Source: JAOUEA01 sp963734685 (GTDB lineage: Bacteria; Actinomycetota; UBA4738; HRBIN12). Taken from it: DNA of 64,000 bases. Under the pieces are notes generated by a model. The model was not told the DNA's origin, made no database searches, and saw only the letters and a list, made by a program, of their open reading frames with translations. The position numbers were made by a program, and so were the translations under genes. Location: NCBI GenBank assembly GCA_963734685.1, contig CAVTIC010000001.1, positions 310,001-374,000 of the forward strand, in the 5' to 3' direction. Positions 34,301-44,444 of the stretch are shown piece after piece; the stretch's first letter is position 1, and each line of letters begins with the position of its first letter.

Positions 34301-36765
34301 GAGCGGAGTCGTTCGCCGCGCGGGTCGTAGAACGGTGCTTCCTGCACGAGTGCGGGCACGACCGCCCCGCGGACCTCCACGCCCCACCCATCATCTGACG
34401 GTCCGCCGTGGATCCAGGCCAGCCCGGTTGAGCCACCCAGCGTGGGTGAGATCGCAGCGCTCGTCACGTGTCCGAGTCGCCCGCCTCCGCGCACGACCGA
34501 TTCCCCGTGCCAGAGCACGGCATCGGGCGCGTGCACCGAGACCAGCCGGCGATCGCGCGGCCCGTCACGCAGCGCCTCGAGCACATCACGCCCCACGAAC
34601 TCCACTGCCTTCGTCCGCGACACCGTGAAACCGAGTCCGGCCGCGAAAGGCTCGTCGGCCGGCCCGATGTCGTGGCCCCACGACCGGAACCCGCGCTCGA
34701 CGCGCGCCGCGTCGAACGCGAACGCCCCGGCGTGCCTCAGCCCCAGCGAGGCACCCGCGTCCACGACGTGCTCGTACAGATCGGCCACGAACTCGGTCGG
34801 CACGCTCAGCTCCCAGCCGAGCTCCCCCGTGAACGACACGCGGAACGTCCACGCACGAGCCCGGGCGACGTCGATCTCCCGCGCGGTCAGGAACGGCCAC
34901 CCGGCGTTCGAGAGGTCCTCGTCGGTCAGCCGCGAGAGCAGCTCCCGCGACGACGGGCCTGCCAGGTGCAGCGTCGCCCACCCGCTGGTCACGTCGGTGA
35001 CGGCCGCATCCGCGGGCAGCCCCGACCGAAGCAGCATCTCGACGTGGCGCTGGGCGAACGTCGGCGCGAGCACCAGGAACCGGTCCTCATCGAGGCGCGT
35101 GACGGTCGGGTCCATCTCGATGCCGCCTCGCGCGTTGCAGAACAGCGTGTAGACGAGGCGACCAAGGGGCACATCGAGGTTCGAGGTGGCGAGGCGCTGG
35201 AGCCCGGAGAGGGCGCGGCGTCCCTGCACCAGGAACTTCGAGTAGGTCGACAGGTCGTAGAGGGCCACGCCCTCGCGCGTCGCGCGCACCTCGTCGCGCA
35301 CGGCCGGGAACCACGACGGCGACTCGAACGAGTAGCCGGCCACAGGCTTCGAGACGCCCGGTTCGAACCAGTTCGCCCGTTCCCACCCGGCGGCCTGCCC
35401 GAACGCAGCGCCCGCGTCGTGGAAGGCGCCGTACAGCGGCACCCGGCGCACCCCACGAGCGGTCCTCGGCTGCTTCCCGGGCCAATGCATCTCGTACAGG
35501 CCACCGAGCGACTCGACCGTGCGCTCGTGCAGCCACGCGCGCTGGTTCGCCCACCGGCCGGTGCGCGCCACGTCGACCTCGACCAGGTCCATCGTGGGGT
35601 GCCCGGCGACGATCCACCGCGCCGCCGCGAGGCCGGCGCCCGGCCCGAAGATGATGCCCTGGGAGTTGAACCCCGCCGCGACGAACAGGCCCGGCACCTC
35701 CGGCACGTATCCCAGCTGGAAGTTCGAGTCGGGCGTGAAGCTCTCGGGCGCACGCAGGTAGTGCGAGAACCCGATCGTCTCGATCTCGGGCACCCGCTCG
35801 CGGGCGCCCGCGAGCACCGGTGCGAGATGACCCCAGTCGGGTCCGAACTCGGCGAACCCGTCGGTCGGGATCTCGGCCGGACGTCTCGGCTTCCCGTTCG
35901 GCTCGAAGGCACCGATCAGGTACCGCCCGCGGTAGTGACGGATGTACAGGTACGCGTCGAGGTCGCGCAGGAACGGCGAGTCCTCGCGGGCGCCCTGCGC
36001 CTCCTCGGTCATGACCCACACGTGCTCGGCCGGGTAGAGCGCGACGCTGGCCCCGGCCCTCCTCGCCAGCTCGCTCGTCCACAGGCCGGCCGCGAGCACG
36101 ACCGTCTCGGCCTCGATCGGGCCGCCCGACGTGTCGAGCCCCGCGACGCGACCGCCGGAGTCGAACCGGAACCCCGTCACTTCGGTCTCGGGCACGTACG
36201 CCGCACCCCGATCGACGGCGCCCTTCGCGAACGCCATCGTGGCATCGCCCGGGTTCACGGTGCCGTCGGTCGGGAAGAGCACGGCGCCCATCAGGTCGTC
36301 GACGACCGCCGACGGCCACAGATCCTTCACCTGCGAAGCCTCGAGCACCTCGGCGTCCACGCCCGCATCGCGAGCCAGACCGACCGAATACAGGATCTCC
36401 TGCATCCGGGCCTCGGTACGAGCGACCGTGAGCGCGCCGACGCGACGCATGCCGGTCTCGACGCCGGTCTCGGCCGGCAGCCGCTCGTAGGTTTCGGCGT
36501 TCATGCGCGCAAGCGCCGTGAGCGCGTGTGTAGCGCGCACCTGCGAGACGAGCCCGGCCGCGTGCCAGGTCGTGCCGTTCGAGAGATGGCCGCGCTCCAT
36601 GAGCGCGACGTCGGTCTCCCCCTCGCGCGTGAGGTGGTAGGCGATCGAGGCGCCGATGATGCCTCCTCCGACGATCGCCACTCGCGCCCGGTCGGGAAGA
36701 CCGGAGGGCGTGATGACGGCCGATGGCTCGATGTCGCGATTGGCGAGGTGCTCCTGGATCGTCAT
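34297..36765 (-). CDS. Dimethylglycine/sarcosine dehydrogenase-like flavoprotein with GcvT domain
   Basis: The protein has 822 residues and two halves. The first (about 1-430) is a DAO-type FAD oxidoreductase with VGGGIIGASIAYHL and SNGTTWHAAGL. The latter contains the His (His68) that covalently holds FAD in dimethylglycine and sarcosine dehydrogenases. The second is a folate-binding GcvT/aminomethyltransferase module. The predicted reaction is N-demethylation with capture of the one-carbon unit on tetrahydrofolate. A Rieske oxygenase of the betaine-demethylase type lies 1.7 kb away and would supply dimethylglycine-like substrate. An arginase-like gene is coupled downstream. The start is ATG 36765. 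Confidence 0.88.
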   Translation of the reverse strand: MTIQEHLANRDIEPSAVITPSGLPDRARVAIVGGGIIGASIAYHLTREGETDVALMERGHLSNGTTWHAAGLVSQVRATHALTALARMNAETYERLPAETGVETGMRRVGALTVARTEARMQEILYSVGLARDAGVDAEVLEASQVKDLWPSAVVDDLMGAVLFPTDGTVNPGDATMAFAKGAVDRGAAYVPETEVTGFRFDSGGRVAGLDTSGGPIEAETVVLAAGLWTSELARRAGASVALYPAEHVWVMTEEAQGAREDSPFLRDLDAYLYIRHYRGRYLIGAFEPNGKPRRPAEIPTDGFAEFGPDWGHLAPVLAGARERVPEIETIGFSHYLRAPESFTPDSNFQLGYVPEVPGLFVAAGFNSQGIIFGPGAGLAAARWIVAGHPTMDLVEVDVARTGRWANQRAWLHERTVESLGGLYEMHWPGKQPRTARGVRRVPLYGAFHDAGAAFGQAAGWERANWFEPGVSKPVAGYSFESPSWFPAVRDEVRATREGVALYDLSTYSKFLVQGRRALSGLQRLATSNLDVPLGRLVYTLFCNARGGIEMDPTVTRLDEDRFLVLAPTFAQRHVEMLLRSGLPADAAVTDVTSGWATLHLAGPSSRELLSRLTDEDLSNAGWPFLTAREIDVARARAWTFRVSFTGELGWELSVPTEFVADLYEHVVDAGASLGLRHAGAFAFDAARVERGFRSWGHDIGPADEPFAAGLGFTVSRTKAVEFVGRDVLEALRDGPRDRRLVSVHAPDAVLWHGESVVRGGGRLGHVTSAAISPTLGGSTGLAWIHGGPSDDGWGVEVRGAVVPALVQEAPFYDPRGERLRS

Positions 36766-36824
36766 GCGCGGAAGGATACGCAGGGCGGCTTGAGGCGGGC
36801 CACCGACCGACCGATGGAACTGGC

Positions 36825-37724
36825 ATGCGAACCGAGCTGCTCCTCGGGGCATGGCTGGCGCTCTGGGCATCGATCGCCGTCGTGGCTCTGATCCGGACCA
36901 CGTTCCGGCGTCTCCGGCTGCGCCGGCGCTACGGGGGCGCCGCGGTGCGGGCGAACGTGGCCGGCACCGTCCGGAAGACGGCCCCCTACGTGCTGCTCTT
37001 CGGCGCCTCCACGTGCCTGCTGCTGCTGTTCGCCCAGATCCGCCTCGACCGGCACGAGTCGAGCGCCACCGTGGTGCTCGCGATCGACGTGTCGGACTCG
37101 ATGCTGGCGACCGACGTGCAGCCCGACCGCTTCACCGCCGCGAAGGCGGCGGCGACGTCGTTCCTCGACCGGATGCCACCGGGCTTCCGGGTCGCGGTCG
37201 TGACGTTCGCAAGCACGGCGAACACCGCCGCTGAACCCGGCGAGACGCACCAGGCGGTCGCCGAGGCGATCGAAGGCCTCGCGCCGAGCCGCGGCACGGT
37301 GATCGGCGACGGGCTCACGGAGGCGCTCGACGTCGTCGAGTCCGAACGCGTCGAGGACGCCGAACTGCCGGCCGCCGTCGTGCTCCTGAGCGATGGGGCC
37401 GACACAGGCAGCGTGGTCTCGCCGGACGAGGCGACGGCGAGAGCCCGCCAGATGGCCGTGCCGGTGTTCACCGTGGCGATCGTGGGCGACGAGGACCAGG
37501 AGGGCGGCGACACGGAGCTGCTGCAGACCATGGCGACGAGATCGGGAGGCGCCCTGTCGACGGCCACGAGCGCGGACGAGCTGAGCCGCGTCTACGACAC
37601 GCTCGGCGCCCGACTCGCCTCGGACCTCGCCGTTGGCACGTCGGCTCTCCCGCTGTTGTTGGCCTCCGTCGTGCTCACCGCGCTCGCGGTGGCGGCATTC
37701 CTCGGGGTCGGCCGCCGCCCCTGA
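36825..37724 (+). CDS. VWA-domain membrane protein (BatA-like)
   Basis: The protein has 299 residues with two N-terminal membrane helices (about residues 4-24 and 54-70), a von Willebrand factor A domain and one C-terminal helix (about 275-295). The MIDAS metal site is visible as AIDVSDSML with the later T in GTVIGDG and LLSDGADTG. The arrangement matches Bat/aerotolerance-type proteins, which usually sit with a MoxR ATPase and DUF58 protein. Neither is present here. ATG 36825 is preferred. It is likely part of an envelope protein complex; its partner may be the zinc-ribbon protein immediately downstream. Confidence 0.82.
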   Translation: MRTELLLGAWLALWASIAVVALIRTTFRRLRLRRRYGGAAVRANVAGTVRKTAPYVLLFGASTCLLLLFAQIRLDRHESSATVVLAIDVSDSMLATDVQPDRFTAAKAAATSFLDRMPPGFRVAVVTFASTANTAAEPGETHQAVAEAIEGLAPSRGTVIGDGLTEALDVVESERVEDAELPAAVVLLSDGADTGSVVSPDEATARARQMAVPVFTVAIVGDEDQEGGDTELLQTMATRSGGALSTATSADELSRVYDTLGARLASDLAVGTSALPLLLASVVLTALAVAAFLGVGRRP

Positions 37725-37761
37725 CCCAGGATCGAACGGCAGCGCATCAGGGAGGTGCGTG

Positions 37762-38493
37762 ATGCAGACCGAGGAGAAGCGAGCGTGCGCCGGGTGCGGT
37801 GCCGCGAACACGCCGGAGGCGACGCACTGCTGGCAGTGCTTCGCGGCGTTCGCCGCCCCGGTACCCCCGGTGCCCGACGAGGCGACCGTCGGCCCACCAC
37901 GCTTCCGGCCGGGCTTCGCGCCGCCGGCTCCGGTCACACCCCTACCTGTCGCACGATCTGGTTCGACCACGTCAGGGGCGAGCTGGGTGCTCCGGTCGGT
38001 CATCGGTCTCATCGCCGCGTTCGCCGCGTACGTCGGGGTACAGCGCCTCCTCGTGAGCGGCGTCGAGATGCCCGAGTCCGTCGCCGGCGTGACCAGGATG
38101 CATGATGCCGCGACCACCGACTTCGAAGAGCAGATGCAGGCCGAGGCCGATCGGTTCGACATGGATGTCGAGGCGGCCGCCTTCGGCACGACCGGCGCTC
38201 CCGACTTCCTGCTCGTCGTCGTGAACGGGTCCTCGAGCGACTCGACCGACGAGATGTTCGACGAGTTCGTGTCGGGGATCACCGAAGGCGGCGCCACCGT
38301 CGACGACCTCACGCGGAAGGGTGAGCTCGACGGCGCCTCCTACCGCTGCGTCGGAGCCGAGGCGGTCGGCACGGGGATCGGCACATGCATGTGGCGTGCG
38401 GACGATCACGCCGGGTTCGTGCTCGACCTCGACAGCGACACGCGCAGCACCGAGATACTGATGCAGACGATCTACCGCGAGCTCACGGCCTAG
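37762..38493 (+). CDS. Zinc-ribbon single-pass membrane protein of unknown function
   Basis: The protein has 243 residues. It begins with a zinc ribbon made of two CxxC pairs (CAGC and CWQC, residues 9-26), then a Pro-rich linker to about residue 60, one membrane helix (about 75-97) and an outer domain with two Cys (YRCVG and GTCMW). GGGAGG lies about six bases before ATG 37762. The gene follows the VWA protein by 37 bp on the same strand, so the two may form one unit. No enzymatic motif is visible. Its TAG stop is nested in CTAG with the converging Rieske gene. Confidence 0.72.
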   Translation: MQTEEKRACAGCGAANTPEATHCWQCFAAFAAPVPPVPDEATVGPPRFRPGFAPPAPVTPLPVARSGSTTSGASWVLRSVIGLIAAFAAYVGVQRLLVSGVEMPESVAGVTRMHDAATTDFEEQMQAEADRFDMDVEAAAFGTTGAPDFLLVVVNGSSSDSTDEMFDEFVSGITEGGATVDDLTRKGELDGASYRCVGAEAVGTGIGTCMWRADDHAGFVLDLDSDTRSTEILMQTIYRELTA

Positions 38494-39656
38494 CCGAGCA
38501 CCTCGCGACCCATCGCACGGCGCCATTCCTCGTTGAACCAATAGAGGAAGCGGTCCTGCCGCGGGTACACCCCGCGTGTGAACGCTCGCGAGCTCACGCC
38601 GGTCTGCGCGCGCTCGCAGATCTCCCAGTCCTGCTTGGAGATCAGGTCCCAGAACTCGACCGTCGGCTCGGGCTTGAACAGCTCGGGATCGGCGATCGTC
38701 TCGGGCCGGAACATGAACTCGCTCACGACGGTCGTGTGGTTCGGGCCCTTGGGGTAGCCGATGTAGGCCATCGCGCAGTCGGGGTGCAGGTTCAGCATCA
38801 GGTTCGGGAACTGGTAGGTGCCGTAGTACATCTCGTAGTCCTCGGGCTCGAGTCCCGGGAACCTCGGAAGCTGCGACTGCCCGGTCGACGTGAACGACGT
38901 GGCGCCCTCGACCATGCGGTTGCCGTCGTCGGGGATCTCCTCGTCCCAGACCTCACCGAAGCGGAACAGCGGGATCACCTGCACGAGCTCGGGGTGCACC
39001 TGCGGGCAGTGCAGACACTCGTTGTAGTTCTCGACCACGATCTTCCAGTTGGCCTTCACCTCGTACACCAGGCGAACGCCCACGCGGAGCTCGTCCATCC
39101 TGAAACGCTCGAACGCGGTGATCGTCTCGGCGCCGTCGTTCAGCGATTCGAGCAGCGTCTCCTTCGGCCCTCCCGTCGTCATGTTCACGAACACGAACCC
39201 GGCGTAGTGGTCGATCGCGATGTCGTAGAGCGGATGGTCCGAGCGGTCGAAGTGCTCGTCTTCCTTGACGTTCGGCGAGCCGATCAACTGGCCGTTCAGG
39301 TCGAACGCCCACGCGTGGTACGGGCAGACGAACGCCTTGCGCACGCTCTGGGTGCCCTCGATGTCATCGAGGAACTTCGTGCCGCGGTGGCTGCACACGT
39401 TGTAGAACGCGCGCAGCTCGCCGGCGTCGTTCCGCACGACGAAGATCGACTCTCCGGCGACGTCGCGCACGACGTGGTCCCCGGGGTTCGGGACCTCCGC
39501 GGTGCGACCCACGCAGATCCACCCGCCCCACCAGATCCTCTCGCGCTCCTCGTCCCAGACCTCGAGGCTCGCGTAGTCGCCGCTGCCGAGGGTCGGACGC
39601 GGCTCCCACTCGACCTCGTCGTTGCGGATCTTGATCTCATGCTCGGTCTTGGCCAT
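38490..39656 (-). CDS. Rieske non-heme iron oxygenase, alpha subunit
   Basis: A 388-residue ring-hydroxylating-type oxygenase alpha subunit. The Rieske [2Fe-2S] site is Cys88-x-His90 and Cys111-x2-His114 (CSHRG and CPYHAW). The mononuclear iron site has His217 and His221 in NYNECLHCPQVH. The closest relatives I recognise are glycine-betaine, choline and stachydrine demethylases instead of aromatic dioxygenases. N-demethylation of a quaternary ammonium compound is therefore likely, and the nearby dimethylglycine dehydrogenase-like gene supports this. No ferredoxin or reductase partner is in the window. GGAGGA precedes ATG 39656. Confidence 0.88.
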   Translation of the reverse strand: MAKTEHEIKIRNDEVEWEPRPTLGSGDYASLEVWDEERERIWWGGWICVGRTAEVPNPGDHVVRDVAGESIFVVRNDAGELRAFYNVCSHRGTKFLDDIEGTQSVRKAFVCPYHAWAFDLNGQLIGSPNVKEDEHFDRSDHPLYDIAIDHYAGFVFVNMTTGGPKETLLESLNDGAETITAFERFRMDELRVGVRLVYEVKANWKIVVENYNECLHCPQVHPELVQVIPLFRFGEVWDEEIPDDGNRMVEGATSFTSTGQSQLPRFPGLEPEDYEMYYGTYQFPNLMLNLHPDCAMAYIGYPKGPNHTTVVSEFMFRPETIADPELFKPEPTVEFWDLISKQDWEICERAQTGVSSRAFTRGVYPRQDRFLYWFNEEWRRAMGREVLG

Positions 39657-39802
39657 GGTGGGTCATCCTCCGGGTGGAACACTCTGGATCGCGGATACCG
39701 TCAAGGATAGGCTGCCTCGAGCGCAGTGGGCAGGCTCGAACCGCGGAGTTCCGTGCGGAAATCGCATCCTGGAGCGCTCTCGTCTGCGAGAATCGCACCG
39801 TG

Positions 39803-40285
39803 ATGGCGACTCAGCGCTTCGACGACCTCGACCTGCGCATCATCGACGCACTCGCCGAGGACGGCCGCCGCCCGTTCACGTCGGTCGCCGAGGAGCTCGG
39901 GGTCGCCGAGGCGACGATCCGCGCACGGGTCTCGCGGCTGCAGCGCATCGACGCGATCCGGTTCGTCACCGACGTGAAGCCGCACGAGCTCGGGCTCCTC
40001 TTCGCCTACCTGGGCGTGCGGCTCGGCGGCCGTGAGGTGCGCAAGGCGATCGACGGCCTCTGCCGGATCCCCGAGGCGGTCTACGTGATCGAGTGCACGG
40101 GGCACTACGACGTGCTGGTCGAGATCGTGGCCCAGGACGGCGACGACCTGCTGCGCGTGATGCAGGACGAGGTGCGCGCCGTGCCCGGCGTGCTCGAGGT
40201 CGACTCGTTCGTGGGGCTGCGCATCGCGAAGGGAACGTTCCGCTACACCGACCTCGGACGCGCCGGCGAGCCGCCGAGCCGATGA
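39803..40285 (+). CDS. Lrp/AsnC family transcriptional regulator
   Basis: The protein has 160 residues. The N-terminal winged helix-turn-helix (DLDLRIIDALAEDGRRP, then TSVAEELGVAEATIRARVSRL) is followed by a ligand-binding RAM domain (about residues 70-145). Lrp proteins form octamers and sense amino acids or related metabolites. It is divergent from the Rieske gene with 146 bp between starts, so it probably controls the Rieske gene and itself. Start choice is ATG 39803. A GTG two codons upstream also exists. Confidence 0.9.
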   Translation: MATQRFDDLDLRIIDALAEDGRRPFTSVAEELGVAEATIRARVSRLQRIDAIRFVTDVKPHELGLLFAYLGVRLGGREVRKAIDGLCRIPEAVYVIECTGHYDVLVEIVAQDGDDLLRVMQDEVRAVPGVLEVDSFVGLRIAKGTFRYTDLGRAGEPPSR

Positions 40286-40379
40286 GTGCGTGAGATCCGC
40301 GGGCCTCTCTCGGACCCACGATGGTCGCCGAAGGCCGATCGGTCGCCGGGTGCACTGAACGGCCTGCGATGCTGTCGCC

Positions 40380-40963
40380 ATGCCGACGATCACGACCGCG
40401 ACCGCCGACAGGGTGCCCGTGCTGACCTCGGTGCTCGCCCGGACGTTCGTCGACGACCCGATGGTCGCGTGGCCCTTCTACGACCACGACGTCGAGGAGC
40501 GGGCGGTGCCCCTGTTCGCGGCGCTGCTGCGCGGGTACGCCGCGCTCGACATCGTGGTGAGGCCGACGGCGGGGCCGGCGTCGCGGCGTGGATCCCGCCC
40601 GAGAGTGAGGTGGGACTGGAGCAGGTCAACGTGGTGACCTGGCCCGAGGTGGCCGGCCTCACCGACGACGGTGGCGACCGGTACCGCCGCTTCTGGGGAT
40701 GGCTCGAGTCCTTCGTGCCGCATGAACCGCATTGGATGCTCGACATGGTCGGGGTCGATCCAGCCCGGCAGGGGGAGGGCATCGGGAGCGCCTTGGTCCG
40801 CTACGGCATCGAGCGTGCCGAGGCCGACGGCGTACCTGCGTTCCTCGAGACGGGCAAGGCTCGGAACGTGCCCTACTACGAGCGGTTCGGCTTCCGCACG
40901 GCGGCCGAGGACGATGCCCCCGGCGGAGGGCCGCACATCTGGTTCATGCGCCGCGACGCGTGA
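40380..40963 (+). CDS. GNAT-family N-acetyltransferase, frameshifted
   Basis: The protein is about 194 residues when the frame is repaired. The N-terminal half (MPTITTATADRVPVLTSVLA) and the C-terminal half are in different frames, with the shift at about 40,558 (a lost base). The second half has the acetyl-CoA-binding core VDPARQGEGIGSALVRYG, the GNAT motif A (R/Q-x-x-G-x-G/A), and the typical end FLETGKARNVPYYERFGF. The acceptor substrate cannot be told. Both halves keep good codon use, so a consensus error is more likely than decay. Confidence 0.75.
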
Positions 40964-40973
40964 AGCGCCGGGC

Positions 40974-41425
40974 TCACGACGAGCCGTCGGCGAACCGCGC
41001 GATCTCCTCGGTGTGCTCCGGGTAGTGGTCGAACGTCTCGTCGACGAACCACGATGCCGCCGTGTCGTCGACGACGTCGAGCGCCTCGAGCGCGGTCCGT
41101 GCCTTCATGCGTCCGGCCTCGGCGCTCGCCACCGCCTGCTCCCACGTGAGCGCCTTCGACTCCTCGGCCCAGGCGGCGTTCATCGCCTGCCAGACCTCTT
41201 CGGGCTGCTCCTCGCCGACGAAGGCTCCGGCCGACATCTCCTCGAGGTGCGTGCCGGCCAGCTCCGCCCATCTTCCGCTGTGGAACACCAGGTCACAGAC
41301 CGACCATCCGGGCACGACCCCCGCCACCGTGCGGAGGTCGACCGGCACGCGCTCGGCGGCGTCGAGCAGTGCGGCCCACGCCTCAGCCTCACGACCCAGC
41401 AGCTCGTCGCGATCGTGAGCAGCCA

Positions 41426-41426
<1 letters not shown>
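40974..41426 (-). CDS. Maleylpyruvate isomerase/DinB-like (TIGR03083-type) protein
   Basis: This is a 150-residue helical protein of the mycothiol-dependent maleylpyruvate isomerase N-terminal/DinB superfamily. Conserved positions are VPGWSVCDLVFHSGRWAE (metal-binding His) and a late DETFDHYPEHTEEIARF. These proteins are typical of actinobacteria that use mycothiol. The start ATG at 41426 overlaps the stop of iolA/mmsA by one base (TGATG), so it is translated with the inositol genes. Its role in that pathway is not clear. Confidence 0.75.
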
Positions 41427-42930
<1,504 letters not shown>

Positions 42931-42933
42931 GTC

Positions 42934-43823
42934 TCACTCCTCCCTCTGGGGCCGGGGACGGGTCCGCCCCTCGGCCGTGACGAGCGGACAGCGGGGGTCG
43001 GGTGCGAGCTCGCTCAGCATCCCTGCCGATCCACTCGTGAGCCGGGTCGAGGCAGACGCGCCAGGCGCGCTCGCCCGGACCGGCCATCACGTTCAGGTAG
43101 TACATCGCATGCCCGGGCGCAGCGACACACGGCCCGTGGTACCCGCGCGGGATCAGGAACACGTCGCCGTCGCGCACGGTGACCGTCTCGTCGATCTCCC
43201 CGTCGAGGGTATAGGTGCGGTGCAGGCCGAAGCCGTCGCTCACCCTCGATGCGGAAGTAGTAGATCTCCTCGAGCACGACCTCGCGCTCGGTGTGCTCGT
43301 CGTGCTTGTGCGGCGGGAAGGACGACCAGTTGCCGTCGGGCGTGTACACCTCGACCGCGATCAGCCGGTCGGCGTCGAAGGCGTCGGCGGCGAGGAAGTT
43401 CGACGATCTGGCGCGTGGCCTGCCCCCCGCCCCGCGATCTCGACGGCGATCGCATCGGCAGGCACGTAGGCCGGCTCGAGCCGCCGCTCCGCCGGTGCGT
43501 TCGGCAGCGCGAACTCACCGCCACCGTCGCTCGAGATCGCGACCTCGGCGCCGAGCGGCGCGTACACGAATCGCTCACGCGCTCGAACACTCCGTCTCGG
43601 CCTCGCAGGTCCCACGCCGACGATCCGATCTCGACGCGGCACGAGCCCGAGAGGGGCAGCGCCGCCGCCTCGATCCCGTCGAGGGAGACGACCCGCCGTT
43701 CCCCCGGCGCGAGGCGCAGCACGCGCAGTCCCGCGAACCACCATCCGGCATCGTCGGGGGTGATATCGACCGGATCGCTGCCCCTGGCGGCCGTGCCGGC
43801 AGGCGGAACAGATCAGCCCCCAT
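42934..43823 (-). pseudogene. iolB: 5-deoxy-glucuronate isomerase, broken by indels
   Basis: IolB converts 5-deoxy-D-glucuronate to 5-dehydro-2-deoxy-D-gluconate. When frames are joined the product is about 295 residues, the normal length. Recognisable parts are TPDDAGWWFAGLRVL, RGGGQATRQIVNFL, TPDGNWSSFPPHKHDEH with the cupin metal ligands, and VFLIPRGYHGPCVAAPGHAMYYLN. I find indels near the 5' end, in DFVYAPLG, before RGGGQATRQ, before NFLAAD, after FRIEG and before MLSELAP. The ATG at 43823 gives MGADLFRLPA. It is followed three bases after its stop by iolA. Sequence error is the likely cause of the breaks. Confidence 0.82.
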
Positions 43824-43855
43824 CACGTGCCTCCGAACCGGACTACCGTGACAGG

Positions 43856-44428
43856 GTGCGCACGGTCGGATCGTGGCGGCGGCCGCGCTCGCCCTCGCGG
43901 CGGTCGTCGCGGCGAGCGCGCAGGCGATGACGCAGACCGAACCGCGCCGCCCGGCCATCACGTTCGACGGCGACGTGCCCTGGGACGTCCGCGCTCTGGC
44001 GACCGACACATGGCAGCGGTTCACCGACGCTTTCGCTCCCGGTGGTCGGGCATCGCCCGACGTCGCACTCGACGTCGCCTGGACGATGCCCGATCGCGCG
44101 ACGTACGACCCGTCGCGGAACGAGATCGTGGTGCGCGTGCCGTGGACCGGCGCCAACCTCGAGGTCGCGATGCTGCATGAGTTCGCGCACCACGTGGAGT
44201 GTCACGTGCATCGAGCACCTGGTGCTGCGGCCGAGGTTCCTGCGGCTCGACCGGGCTCGACCTCGGACACGCCGTGGCGAGGGGGCGACGATGGGCCACC
44301 ATCCCGTCGGAGCGGGCGGCTGAGGCAACGGTCGACGTTCGTGCTCGGCGAGCCTCCTCCTCACGTCGTGGTGCCTCTCGACGACGCCGGAGAGTCGCGC
44401 CGTCGCGGCGTGGGCGGAGGGCGGCTGA
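43856..44428 (+). pseudogene. Secreted protein with HExxH metal motif, broken by indels
   Basis: This is a plus-strand gene set between iolC and iolB. It starts with a signal-peptide-like AAAALALAAVVAASAQA. The core contains MLHEFAHHVE, a zinc-protease-type HExxH. When later frames are joined it continues EHLVLRPRFLR, DTPWRGGDD, WATIPSERAAEATVDV, VLGEPPPHVVV and a C-terminal AAWAEGG stop at 44428, giving about 190 residues. Several single-base indels break it. The fold is probably a small secreted metallopeptidase-like protein of unknown function. Its orientation interrupts the minus-strand inositol genes. Confidence 0.65.
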
Positions 44429-44444
44429 GCGGGACCCGTCGCGC

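Noticed and set aside
34468..36891. 807-codon open frame on the plus strand
   Set aside because: It lies opposite the dimethylglycine-dehydrogenase-like gene. High GC keeps antisense frames open; the composition is Arg/His/Gly-rich with no family resemblance.
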